This document shows, piece after piece, positions 55,712-63,843 of a stretch of DNA of 64,000 nt (position 1 is the first letter of the stretch; every line of letters starts with the position of its first letter). The DNA lies in assembly GCF_900114255.1 (NCBI RefSeq), contig NZ_FOSL01000001.1, forward strand, positions 310,001 through 374,000. Reading direction: 5' to 3'. The notes below the pieces were generated by a model. It saw only the letters and a program-made list of their open reading frames with translations. It had not been told where the DNA came from and ran no database searches. Position numbers and translations under genes: made by a program. The DNA is from Neomesorhizobium albiziae. GTDB taxonomy: Bacteria; Pseudomonadota; Alphaproteobacteria; Rhizobiales; Rhizobiaceae.

Positions 55712-56278
55712 TCAGCGCGGCTTTTCAAGTTCCATGAAGCGAATGCGGTTGCCGAATGGATCGACGACCGCCGTCTCGATGCGGCCGTCCTCAACCTCGA
55801 TGCCAGGCTTCATGTAGCGATAGTGCTTGTCGGCGAGTTCCTGCTGGAAGGCCCGCACGCCGGACATATAGACCACCATGTTGCCGCCGGGGCTGGCGTC
55901 GCCGGCATGTTCGGTGAGATGCAGCCGCAGGCCGCCGCGCGATATCTGGGTGTAGAGCGGGAAGTTCTCGCCGTAGCGGTGTTCCCAGTCCACCTTGAAG
56001 CCGAGGAACCCGAGATAGAACTCATGCGCCTTGGCGACATCGAAGATGCGCACCATCGGCACCGCCTGCTCGAAGGCGATGCCGCCCTCGCCCGCGCCGG
56101 TTTTGGCGACCTCGCCGTCCGCCGCTTCGATTTTCGCGGACAGGATGTTCCACGTGGCGAGCCCGAACTGCTTCGCCACGATTTCGAGCGCCTCGCTGTG
56201 CGAAATCTCGACATTTCTTGCGGCAAGCGCCTCGCGCATGGCTTTCGTCATCGCCTTGGCATCCCTGAATGTACGCAT
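55712..56278 (-). CDS. Glyoxalase/bleomycin-resistance fold (VOC) protein
   Basis: A 188-residue protein: an N-terminal glyoxalase-related helical part (MRTFRDAKAMTKAMREALAA, RNVEISHSEALEIVAKQFGL, ATWNILSAKIEA) followed by one VOC module (VPMVRIFDVAKAHEFYLGFL, GFKVDWEHRYGENFPLYTQI, VVDPFGNRIRFMELEKPR). Probable metal-dependent lyase or resistance protein, substrate unknown. It stands alone on the minus strand. Confidence 0.83.
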   Translation of the reverse strand: MRTFRDAKAMTKAMREALAARNVEISHSEALEIVAKQFGLATWNILSAKIEAADGEVAKTGAGEGGIAFEQAVPMVRIFDVAKAHEFYLGFLGFKVDWEHRYGENFPLYTQISRGGLRLHLTEHAGDASPGGNMVVYMSGVRAFQQELADKHYRYMKPGIEVEDGRIETAVVDPFGNRIRFMELEKPR

Positions 56279-56589
56279 GGATTTCCGATCCTTCTGGTAC
56301 GGCGAAGAATGCTGATCAGTGCCCGCATTGCTGATGCCTTCGCCGGCCGGAAGAGGACCAGGGGAAGAATATCCGACGCATTCGCCATGCCCTTTCGGGC
56401 GCGGGCTGCCGGCTGCGTCGCTGCCGCGTGGAAAAGCTAGTCGAGCTTGGCTGAAGGGTCAAGGAAGCGCGGAGCCGTGCCGAGCCCGTGTCCCGCACCC
56501 TTCAATAGAAGACAGAGACACAGGGATAAAAAGAACAAAACGTAGACACTTCTGGCCTTTCTGCCCCGAATCACTACATTCGGGGTCTG
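56279..56589. other. Intergenic region with hairpin before the helicase
   Basis: No gene is seen in these 311 bp. It contains an 8-bp inverted repeat CCCCGAAT-CACTAC-ATTCGGGG (56564-56585) ending four bases before the helicase ATG 56590, so it can sequester the ribosome site. Upstream it is AT-rich (56505-56560), promoter-like. Confidence 0.5.
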
Positions 56590-59283
56590 ATGTCAGGTTT
56601 TCCGGACGACATGCCGTTTTTCGACGAGGACGCTCCGCCCCCGTCGCGCCAGCACGCGCCTCCTCCGCAGGGCGGCGGGGCCATGCACGCGCATGGCGGA
56701 GGAATTGCTGCGCGCGCTATGGCAGCCCGCCAGGCTCAGGCGCCGGACTATCTCAAGGGCCTCAACCCCGAGCAGCGTCTGGCCGTCGAGACCACCGAGG
56801 GACCAGTGCTTGTGCTTGCCGGCGCCGGCACCGGCAAGACGCGCGTGCTCACCACCCGCATCGCCCATATTCTCGCTACCGGAAGGGCTTTCCCCAGCCA
56901 GATCCTCGCCGTCACCTTCACCAACAAGGCGGCGCGCGAGATGAAGGAGCGCGTCGGCGTGCTGGTCGGCGAGGCGGTCGAGGGCATGCCGTGGCTCGGC
57001 ACCTTCCACTCGATCGGCGTCAAACTGCTTCGCCGCCATGCCGAGCTCGCCGGCCTGAAATCCGGCTTCACCATCCTTGACACCGACGACGTCGTCCGCC
57101 TCATCAAGCAGATCATCCAGGCGGAAGGACTAGACGACAAGCGCTGGGCGCCGCGCACCTTCGCCATGATGATCGACGGGTGGAAGAACAAGGGCTTCGG
57201 CCCCTCCGAAATTCCCGAGGGCGACGCCCGCTCCTTCGCCAACGGCCGCGGCCGCCAGCTCTATCAGGCCTATCAGGACCGCCTGCTGACGCTCAACGCC
57301 TGCGACTTCGGCGACCTACTGCTGCACCCCATCCGCATCTTCCGCCAGCACCACGACGTGCTCGCCGAATACCACCGCAAGTTCAAATACATCCTCGTCG
57401 ACGAGTACCAGGACACCAACACCGCACAATACATGTGGCTGCGGCTCCTGGCGCAGCGGCCGGGCGGCAAGCCGATCTCCCCCCTTGAGGGGGAGATGCC
57501 CGGCAGGGCAGAGGGGGGTGCCTCGCGCCAACCTCATTCACCCCCCTCTGTCGCCTCCGGCGACATCTCCCCCTCAAGGGGGGAGAGTGGAAGCGCCATC
57601 AATATTTGCTGCGTCGGCGACGACGACCAGTCGATCTACGGCTGGCGGGGTGCTGAGGTCGACAACATCCTGCGTTTCGACAAGGATTTTCCCGGCGCCA
57701 CCATTATCCGGCTCGAGCGCAATTACCGCTCCACCGCCCATATCCTGGGCGCCGCCTCGCATCTCATCGCTCACAATGAGGGTCGCTTCGGCAAGACGCT
57801 GTTCACCGAACAGGTCGCCGAGGACGACGGCAAGGTCAACGTCCACGCTGCCTGGGATTCCGAGGAAGAAGCCCGCGCCGTTGGCGAGGAGATCGAGCGC
57901 TACCAGCGCAACGGCCACCTGCTCAACGACATGGCCATCCTGGTGCGCGCCTCCTTCCAGATGCGAGAATTCGAAGACCGCTTCGTGACGCTGGGTCTCA
58001 ACTACCGCGTCATCGGCGGACCGCGCTTCTACGAGCGGCTGGAGATCCGCGATGCGCTGGCCTTCTTCCGTGTCGTCGCGCAGGGCGCGGACGACCTCGC
58101 CTTCGAGCGCATCGTCAACGTGCCCAAGCGCGGCCTCGGCGAAGCCACCATCCGCCAGATCCACGACACGGCGCGCGCCTTGCGCATCCCCATGCTTGCT
58201 GCCGCAGCCACCCTTGCCGAGAGCGACGAGCTGAAGCCAAAGCCGCGTGCGGCGCTGCGCGAGGTCGCCGCCAATTTCGAGCGCTGGCAGAAGGCGCTGG
58301 ACCACACGCCCCACACCGAACTCGCCGAGATGATCCTCGAGGAAAGCGGCTACACGGAGATGTGGAAGAACGACCGCTCGGCCGAAGCCCCGGGTCGGCT
58401 GGAGAACCTCAAGGAGCTCATTCGCTCCATGGAGGAATACGAGTCGCTGCGCTCCTTCCTCGAACATGTGGCGCTGGTCATGGATGCCGAGCAGAACGCC
58501 GAGCTCGACGCTGTCAACATCATGACGCTTCATTCGGCAAAGGGCCTCGAATTCCAGACCGTCTTCCTGCCCGGCTGGGAGGAAGGCCTGTTCCCGCACC
58601 AGCGCTCGCTCGACGAGGGCGGCCGCTCCGGCCTGGAGGAGGAACGCCGGCTGGCCTATGTCGGCGTCACCCGCGCCAAGAAGAACCTGCACATCTGGTT
58701 CGTCTCCAACCGCCGCATCCACGGTCTCTGGCAATCGACCATCCCGTCGCGCTTTCTCGACGAGTTGCCGGAGGCCCACGTCGAGGTGCAGGAAGGCGGC
58801 AATTCATACGGCGGCTACGGCAATTCTTACGGCGGCGGCTCATTCGCCTCAGGCCGGGGCGGCCGCCAGAATCCCTACGGCGCCTCGCGTTTCGACAATC
58901 TCGGCGCCGACAAATCAGGCGGCGGCTCGTTCTCCAACACCTACGCGACGCCCGGCTGGCAGCGCGCTCAAGCGAATCGCACCGAGGCGACAGACCGCAA
59001 CTGGGGCACCCGCTCCGGCCACGCGGTCGAGCGCATCGGCTACGGCGAGACCGACTCCGGCTATGGCGCAGGCCGCGGCTCGATCAAGGCCCGCACCATC
59101 GACGGCGAACTGGTCGCCAAATCCGTCTCCACCGAGCCCTCGCCGTTCAATGTCGGCGACCGGGTGTTCCACCAGAAATTTGGCAACGGCAACATCGCCG
59201 CGATCGACGGCAACAAGCTCACCATCGACTTCGACAAGGCGGGGCAGAAGAAGGTGCTGGACGGGTTCGTGACGGGGGTTTGA
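56590..59283 (+). CDS. UvrD/PcrA-family DNA helicase with an in-frame repeat insert
   Basis: An 897-residue superfamily 1A helicase (UvrD/PcrA/Rep type). Motifs: Walker A LAGAGTGKTRVLTTRIAHIL (78-84), AVTFTNKAAREMKERV, DEYQDTNTAQYMW (about 270), DDDQSIYGWRGAEVDN (about 343), IIRLERNYRST, NIMTLHSAKGLEFQTVFLPG and LAYVGVTRAKKNLHIWF. A Gly/Ser-rich linker and the C-terminal Tudor-like NVGDRVFHQKFGNGNIAAID follow. Between motifs II and III a palindromic element (57477-57585) inserts about 36 residues (SPLEGEMPGRAEGG...). The reading frame survives. Gene symbol left empty because uvrD and pcrA cannot be told apart here. Confidence 0.93.
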   Translation: MSGFPDDMPFFDEDAPPPSRQHAPPPQGGGAMHAHGGGIAARAMAARQAQAPDYLKGLNPEQRLAVETTEGPVLVLAGAGTGKTRVLTTRIAHILATGRAFPSQILAVTFTNKAAREMKERVGVLVGEAVEGMPWLGTFHSIGVKLLRRHAELAGLKSGFTILDTDDVVRLIKQIIQAEGLDDKRWAPRTFAMMIDGWKNKGFGPSEIPEGDARSFANGRGRQLYQAYQDRLLTLNACDFGDLLLHPIRIFRQHHDVLAEYHRKFKYILVDEYQDTNTAQYMWLRLLAQRPGGKPISPLEGEMPGRAEGGASRQPHSPPSVASGDISPSRGESGSAINICCVGDDDQSIYGWRGAEVDNILRFDKDFPGATIIRLERNYRSTAHILGAASHLIAHNEGRFGKTLFTEQVAEDDGKVNVHAAWDSEEEARAVGEEIERYQRNGHLLNDMAILVRASFQMREFEDRFVTLGLNYRVIGGPRFYERLEIRDALAFFRVVAQGADDLAFERIVNVPKRGLGEATIRQIHDTARALRIPMLAAAATLAESDELKPKPRAALREVAANFERWQKALDHTPHTELAEMILEESGYTEMWKNDRSAEAPGRLENLKELIRSMEEYESLRSFLEHVALVMDAEQNAELDAVNIMTLHSAKGLEFQTVFLPGWEEGLFPHQRSLDEGGRSGLEEERRLAYVGVTRAKKNLHIWFVSNRRIHGLWQSTIPSRFLDELPEAHVEVQEGGNSYGGYGNSYGGGSFASGRGGRQNPYGASRFDNLGADKSGGGSFSNTYATPGWQRAQANRTEATDRNWGTRSGHAVERIGYGETDSGYGAGRGSIKARTIDGELVAKSVSTEPSPFNVGDRVFHQKFGNGNIAAIDGNKLTIDFDKAGQKKVLDGFVTGV
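57477..57585. repeat. 109-bp palindromic repeat inserted in a helicase gene
   Basis: Perfect 22-bp inverted arms lie at 57477-57498 and 57564-57585; each arm is itself a hairpin (CTCCCCC around TTGA then GGGGGAG). Inner parts also pair, CAGAGGGGGGTG (57509-57520) with its complement at 57539-57550. The element is in frame with the helicase and encodes SPLEGEMPGRAEGGASRQPH and SPPSVASGDISPSRGESGSA. Such sequences resemble intergenic palindromes of rhizobial genomes. Confidence 0.9.
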
Positions 59284-59453
59284 GGCAATTTCATTTCATC
59301 TGAACTGCCATAGGTTATTCTCTTTAGAGCATGCAGTTGCCGCTCCACTGCACGTTTGCGGTCTTTTATCTCTGATCACTGCCGTTTCGGCGTAAGTTCC
59401 ATAGCACAGCCATCCTTCGTCTCGCTGACCCATGTCTTGGCGACAACGAGGGC

Positions 59454-60107
59454 TCACTCAATCGCCAGCATCCCCCTCTTCTTCTCTCCGTCCAGTGTGT
59501 TCATGGCGTCATAGAGTCGCTTTCGCTGCACCAGCCAAGGTTTGAATGCCTCGCTGGTGTCAAGCACCAGCACCAGGTCTTCCTTTTCGAGATATCCGCC
59601 GATGGGTGAATGGTGCCCGGCGCCGGTCCCGAAGATTTCCTTCCGTCTGAAATTGATTATATAGCGGCGCGATGGGTCGTTCGCGCGGCGTAAATGATCG
59701 AGAAACTCGTCCTCCGTTAGGTCCCGCAGCACTGTCACTTTCCGCTCGGTGTGAGACTGCGCCACGCCAGCCAATTCATCCAGTGTCAGGCCGATGATGC
59801 ACCAGCCCGTCCAGCAAAGCCCGGTGCCGTCAAGCACAGAGGCCTCGGTAGTCTCCTCCTCGCCGAGCGAGCGGTAGACATTGGCCACACTTGCCGGACC
59901 GCAGCGCGACGCGTTCGATTGCCATGTCAGCTCCGGACCGAATGATGCGGCGACAGGCAGCGCGAAGGCTTGTTCCATCAGCAGCGGCGTTCGCGTCACA
60001 GCGGTGCGGATTGCTTCCTCGGGCACCGAAGGCGGACGTGCAAACAACGCTCCACCTACCAGCAAGCCCAGGATGGCCAAGAGGCCTACAAGCAGGCGCC
60101 ACCTCAT
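59454..60107 (-). CDS. Phytochelatin synthase-like cysteine peptidase
   Basis: A 217-residue protein with an N-terminal membrane anchor (LLVGLLAILGLLVGGALFA) and a phytochelatin-synthase/papain-like core. The triad is Cys69 (LTWQSNASRCGPASVANVYR), His165 (AGHHSPIGGYLEKEDL) and Asp183 (VLVLDTSEAFKPWLV). In plants this family makes metal-chelating phytochelatins from glutathione; bacterial forms mainly cleave glutathione to gamma-glutamylcysteine. An in-frame GGAG lies six bases before ATG 60107; upstream ATGs at 60113, 60119 and 60131 are alternatives. No metal-resistance genes adjoin it. Confidence 0.85.
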   Translation of the reverse strand: MRWRLLVGLLAILGLLVGGALFARPPSVPEEAIRTAVTRTPLLMEQAFALPVAASFGPELTWQSNASRCGPASVANVYRSLGEEETTEASVLDGTGLCWTGWCIIGLTLDELAGVAQSHTERKVTVLRDLTEDEFLDHLRRANDPSRRYIINFRRKEIFGTGAGHHSPIGGYLEKEDLVLVLDTSEAFKPWLVQRKRLYDAMNTLDGEKKRGMLAIE

Positions 60108-60131
60108 TGACATCTCCATCAAGATCAGCAC

Positions 60132-60441
60132 CGGATGACACTATCCACGGCTGCACGAAACCGGGCCGGCACCCCCGACTGCTCAAAGTCACGCGGCCAA
60201 AAGAAGTACAGTATCCTTATAACAGCGAACAGGCGTGGTGGACCGGCGATCCGCGCGAAGGGGCGTAAGGCGCGGCCCCCTATATCCCGCCTTGCGGGGA
60301 GAAAGCGATCTCAGCACCTTGGCGGAGCCGGACGAAGCCCATCTTCGCGAAGCGAAGTGCTAGAAATTGCAAGAGAGCGGATTTGAAAGGTCGCGGCTGA
60401 ACAGCCTCTGCACTAGGAGCCACCCTGAGCTTGTCGAAGGG
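60132..60441. other. Intergenic region with two dispersed-type repeats
   Basis: No gene. A hairpin CCCGCC-TT-G..GCGGGG type unit occurs at 60287-60300, a perfect 10-bp palindrome CTTCGCGAAG at 60343-60352, and a known alphaproteobacterial type unit at 60422-60442 (ACCCTGAGC...AAGGGT) whose last base is part of the hydrolase stop codon. Confidence 0.55.
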
Positions 60442-61119
60442 TCACAACCCGTCATACATCTCCGTCGCATTTGCCAGCGAATAGCGCAGCGGCACCGCGC
60501 CCGGCGTCACCCACGCTTCGCCCGCCTGCCCCTCGATCAGCCGGCAGGCGTTGGCGGTATCAGCCACAGCGCCGCCGTAGAGCCGGTTGGCGAGGTTGAG
60601 GACGCCGATGCGATGCATCGCCGCTGTCCCGCTGCCGCAGGCGTCCTTCACCAGCACGACGCGCAAGCCCGCCTTCTGCGCGTCCTTGACGCTAGCGTCG
60701 ACGCAGGCCTCGGTCCACACGCCGGCGACGAACAGCCATTCGACGCCGCGCGCCTTCAGTTCCGGCCCCAGCACCCCGTCGCCGAAGGCGCTGGCCTCGG
60801 CCTTGATCAACGTGCACTCCGCACCCGCTGGCGCCACTTCAGGGCATATGGCCGTCAGCGGATCGTTTCTGTCGCTGAACGCAGACAACCCGTCCGGCGT
60901 GACAGGGTGAAACGGTCGCGCCGCCGCGACGTCGACGATGTAGGCGCAATGATAGGTCGGCAGCGCGGCCTTGCGCGCCGCTTCGAGCAGCAGCACAGCA
61001 TTGGCGATCACCGCGCTGAAATTGTCGACCAGGAAGCGCCTGTCGTGGCGATGCTCCTCCTGCAGGTCGACCAGCAACAGAGCCGCCTTGCCGGGCAGGA
61101 TCGTCAGGGATTTGCGCAT
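60442..61119 (-). CDS. Isochorismatase-fold cysteine hydrolase
   Basis: A 225-residue cysteine hydrolase of the isochorismatase family. The triad is Asp in LLLVDLQEEHRHDRRF, Lys in CTLIKAEASAFGDGVLGP and Cys in VAGVWTEACVDASVKDAQ. These enzymes hydrolyse amides or biurets; the substrate cannot be assigned. The final residues GL end against a dispersed repeat at 60422-60442. Separated from the DUF488 remnant by about 135 bp. Confidence 0.9.
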   Translation of the reverse strand: MRKSLTILPGKAALLLVDLQEEHRHDRRFLVDNFSAVIANAVLLLEAARKAALPTYHCAYIVDVAAARPFHPVTPDGLSAFSDRNDPLTAICPEVAPAGAECTLIKAEASAFGDGVLGPELKARGVEWLFVAGVWTEACVDASVKDAQKAGLRVVLVKDACGSGTAAMHRIGVLNLANRLYGGAVADTANACRLIEGQAGEAWVTPGAVPLRYSLANATEMYDGL

Positions 61120-61255
61120 GCGTATATAAAAATCCGGAAAATCGATGATGCCGCCGCGGCGTGGTTCCCCCGCAAACGCGACGCCGTGATCCTAGGGCGG
61201 TGCCAACCGGCTTGCATCGCCAGACCGACCTTTGCTGTGAGCCCGGCGACCACCC

Positions 61256-61350
61256 TCACCCATCAAGGACGGCTTTGCTCACCACCGCCTCGTTTCGCGC
61301 CTCATCCCTGGCCGAGTAGACCAGCGTTAGCGGTCCCTTACTGGCGAGTT
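61256..61350 (-). pseudogene. C-terminal remnant of a DUF488 (YeaO-like) gene
   Basis: On the minus strand the frame ending at TGA 61256-61258 reads LASKGPLTLVYSARDEARNE, then AVVSKAVLDG. This matches the C-terminus of DUF488 proteins such as YeaO (QPLTLLYSAKNTTQNHALVL). The N-terminal three quarters are missing; upstream the frame overlaps the stop of the polyproline gene. So a DUF488 gene was truncated here, probably by arrival of the neighbouring segment. Confidence 0.75.
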
Positions 61351-61883
61351 GAGGAGATATGGTAGCTTCCACACACAGTATCGGAACAATCAGATTCAGT
61401 GCGTGTTCCACTCCCGTATATAGCGCCGTTGCAGTACCCCTCTGATGGAAGACTAGTCGTAAATTCGGTTACGATCGATGTCCCTGTAATTGTGCCGCTT
61501 CCAGAAGCTGTCACGTGCGTAAGCAAACATGACACTCCTCTCACGGTGAAAGTGAGTGAATTCCCCTGTTGCTGCACAAAATATTCATTCCCACGGGTAT
61601 CCCGCCAATGCCCGCTCAGATCAATTTCCGGCGGTGGAGGTGGGGGAGGAGGTGGAGGTGGAGGTGGAGGTGGAGGTGGAGGAGGCGAAGGTGGCGGATC
61701 AGTCTCTGATCGATCGGACTTACTATCTTCATGCTTTGAAGGAGGGGGATCTAGGGGGTCTGGGCGGCGGAACTCGGTGTAAGCAGCCAGGAGACCTGCG
61801 ACTGCCGTGATCAAGCCAGTCACTGCCCCCAAAATCACGGGAAAGCTTTGCCACCAGACTTGAGGCTTTGGCTCGTCAGTCAT
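61338..61883 (-). CDS. Membrane-anchored polyproline protein
   Basis: A 181-residue protein: N-terminal membrane helix (FPVILGAVTGLITAVAGLLA), acidic stretch, a run of 19 consecutive prolines (61630-61690), then a lipocalin-like beta segment (IDLSGHWRDTRGNEYFVQQQ, GNSLTFTVRGVSCLLTHVTA). Probably acts at the membrane surface; function unknown. The proline run is a (GGTGGA)n-type microsatellite. It overlaps the DUF488 remnant and is AT-richer than neighbours. Confidence 0.65.
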   Translation of the reverse strand: MTDEPKPQVWWQSFPVILGAVTGLITAVAGLLAAYTEFRRPDPLDPPPSKHEDSKSDRSETDPPPSPPPPPPPPPPPPPPPPPPPEIDLSGHWRDTRGNEYFVQQQGNSLTFTVRGVSCLLTHVTASGSGTITGTSIVTEFTTSLPSEGYCNGAIYGSGTRTESDCSDTVCGSYHISSTRQ

Positions 61884-62237
61884 GGTTGATCACCTTCGCC
61901 ATCGGCGTGAATATTACGGCGAATAAGATTTAACAGCAAGTTTGTTCTCACACCGCTGGTCCGGTGAAGCATAAACTGAGATTAGGATGGCTTCCTCTTA
62001 TAATGAAGCCAGTGGCTCACTTGTGAAATTGGGGCGATATGACTGGATGAGGTAACTGGCCCTTGGTGGAAGCGCCATCGCTCTGGACGCCGCAACCATT
62101 TCTATTCATTATTCCAAGTAATTGACACGATCCGCTATAAGCAACGCGAACGCGCAACGCTGCAAACGCAGCTAGCAAGCCCCCGATTTCATAGCTTACT
62201 TCTCCCGTAGAGCCGCGCTACAGCGCGTTGCAACGTT
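61884..62237. other. AT-richer intergenic stretch, no gene seen
   Basis: These 354 bp show no convincing gene, tRNA or palindrome beyond a short AGCGCGCTACAGCGCGT-type dyad near 62216-62230. It separates the polyproline gene from the broken iron permease and may be part of the same acquired segment. Confidence 0.4.
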
Positions 62238-62655
62238 TCACCCGCGTCTCTCCCGGGCTTTCTCCTGCTTGCGGCCGGTCGCCCGCCCCTTGCGGTCATG
62301 TTCCAGTGCCGCCCTCTCGCATTTGTCTCGGAATTCCTCGACCTCGGTCTCCGTGAGATGTTCGATGCCGATGAAGTAATTGTGCCCCTCGCTCACCCGG
62401 ATGAGTTCGTTCGAGCTTGGCCTGGATTGCGGCGCCGTCGCGGTTCTGGGTGTTCTGGATAAGAAACACCATCAGGAAGGTGACGATTGTGGTGCCGGTG
62501 TTGATGATCAGTTGCCAGGTGTCGGAATAGTCGAAGATCGGGCCGGTCACGGCCCAAACCACAACCACAAGACAGCAGATTACAAAGGCAATCGGGGTGC
62601 CGGTCGCATAGGCGACCCGGTTGGCGATCTTTGTGAACGGTTTTTCCAGGATCAT
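62238..62655 (-). pseudogene. Low-affinity iron permease with a one-base frameshift
   Basis: A Fet4-like small permease. The ATG at 62655 gives MILEKPFTKIANRVAYATGT, then two helices (PIAFVICCLVVVVWAVTGPI, WQLIINTGTTIVTFLMVFLI) and IQNTQNRDGAAIQAKL. At about 62410 an extra base breaks the frame; the other frame continues NELIRVSEGHNYFIGIEHLT and ETEVEEFRDKCERAALEHDR to TGA 62238-62240, as intact proteins do. Either a pseudogene or a sequencing error. Confidence 0.8.
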
Positions 62656-62791
62656 GGTGGGCAATCGTCCTGTCGACGCGTCAGGGATAATCGCCAGGAG
62701 AACTTTGGGTTCCCAGCCGTCATCGGCGCGTGCCAAATTCGCGTCGTGCCGCTAGATTGTTGGGAACCTCACTCGCGGAATGGAGCCTGCC

Positions 62792-63664
62792 ATGACAGCC
62801 GAAAGATATGCCCTGCCAGCACTCGCCCCAGGCCATGTCGCCGTCATCACTGGTGCGGCCAGCGGCATCGGCCTCGCGGTCGCCCGGCAACTCGCTGCCC
62901 TGCACATGAAAGTTGTGCTGGCCGACCGCGACAAGGCGCAGCTCGACCTGGCCGCCGGCGAAGTCGCGGCGATCGCGCTTGCCAACTCCGGCGAGGATGG
63001 CGATGCCATGGCCGTCGTCTGCGATGTCTCGGAACCGGAGGATCTCGCCCGACTTGCCGAAGCGGCCTATGCGCGCTTCGGCGAAGTGTCGTTTCTGATG
63101 AACAATGCCGGCGTCGGCAACAATCCCGGCAAGCCATGGGAGGATCGCGACGCCTGGCGCAAGCTCATCGACACCAACTTCTGGGGCGCTGTCCATGGCG
63201 TCGAGGCGTTTGCGCCGAGAATGCTGGCGCAGGGTTCGGCCGGCATTATTGTCAACACCGGCTCCAAGCAGGGCATCACCACGCCCCCCGGTAACCTCGC
63301 CTACAATGTCTCGAAGGCGGCGCTGAAGACCTACACCGAGGGCCTGGCGCACGAGTTGCGCAACACGCCAGACGCCAACATTGCGGTGCATCTCCTGATC
63401 CCTGGTTTCACCTTCACCGGGCTGACCACCGGCGCCACCGAAAAGCCGGCCAGCGCCTGGACTGGCGACCAGGTCGCCGAATTCATGCTGGAAAGCATGG
63501 CCCGCGGCGATTTCTACATTCTCTGCCCAGACAACGAAGCGACCCGCGAGATGGACGAGCGCCGCATGGCCTGGGCGATCGGCGATATCATCGAAAACCG
63601 CCCGGCGCTCTCACGCTGGCATCCCGACCACAAGGAGGCGTTTGCGTCGTTCCTGAAAAAGTGA
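62792..63664 (+). CDS. SDR-family NAD(P)-dependent oxidoreductase
   Basis: A 290-residue short-chain dehydrogenase: cofactor loop VITGAASGIGLAVARQLAAL, DVSEP, NNAGVGNNPG and the active-site YNVSKAALKTY with Ser in NTGSKQG. The ATG 62792 has GGAG seven bases before it; ATG 62780 is less likely. Substrate unknown. It is the only intact gene in the far right block. Confidence 0.9.
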   Translation: MTAERYALPALAPGHVAVITGAASGIGLAVARQLAALHMKVVLADRDKAQLDLAAGEVAAIALANSGEDGDAMAVVCDVSEPEDLARLAEAAYARFGEVSFLMNNAGVGNNPGKPWEDRDAWRKLIDTNFWGAVHGVEAFAPRMLAQGSAGIIVNTGSKQGITTPPGNLAYNVSKAALKTYTEGLAHELRNTPDANIAVHLLIPGFTFTGLTTGATEKPASAWTGDQVAEFMLESMARGDFYILCPDNEATREMDERRMAWAIGDIIENRPALSRWHPDHKEAFASFLKK

Positions 63665-63788
63665 TCGGCCTATCTGCAACCCAACACAACCAAACCTAGA
63701 GTTGCATGATATCCTTCCTTTTCCGGATATGTTGTAAATCCTGTTCTTACGGGCTTCCGTCCCGTGCTTCCGCTTAGACGCGGCCTCA

Positions 63789-63826
63789 CCCCTTCCGCCC
63801 CTGTCACCCCCAGCCGGCGGAAGGGG
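63789..63826. repeat. Inverted repeat between SDR and CatB-like genes
   Basis: A perfect 11-bp stem (63789-63799 with 63816-63826) around a 16-bp loop, in a C-rich stretch between convergent genes. It could be a terminator stem without a T-run or a dispersed element. Confidence 0.5.
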
Positions 63827-63843
63827 CACCTCGCGGGAGAGCC

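Noticed and set aside
57574-58779. A 401-codon minus-strand open frame opposite the helicase
   Set aside because: Antisense shadow of conserved helicase motifs with no independent signature.
61630-61698. GGTGGA tandem repeats
   Set aside because: Considered as a tandem or CRISPR-like array, but it is a short codon microsatellite encoding prolines, without spacers.
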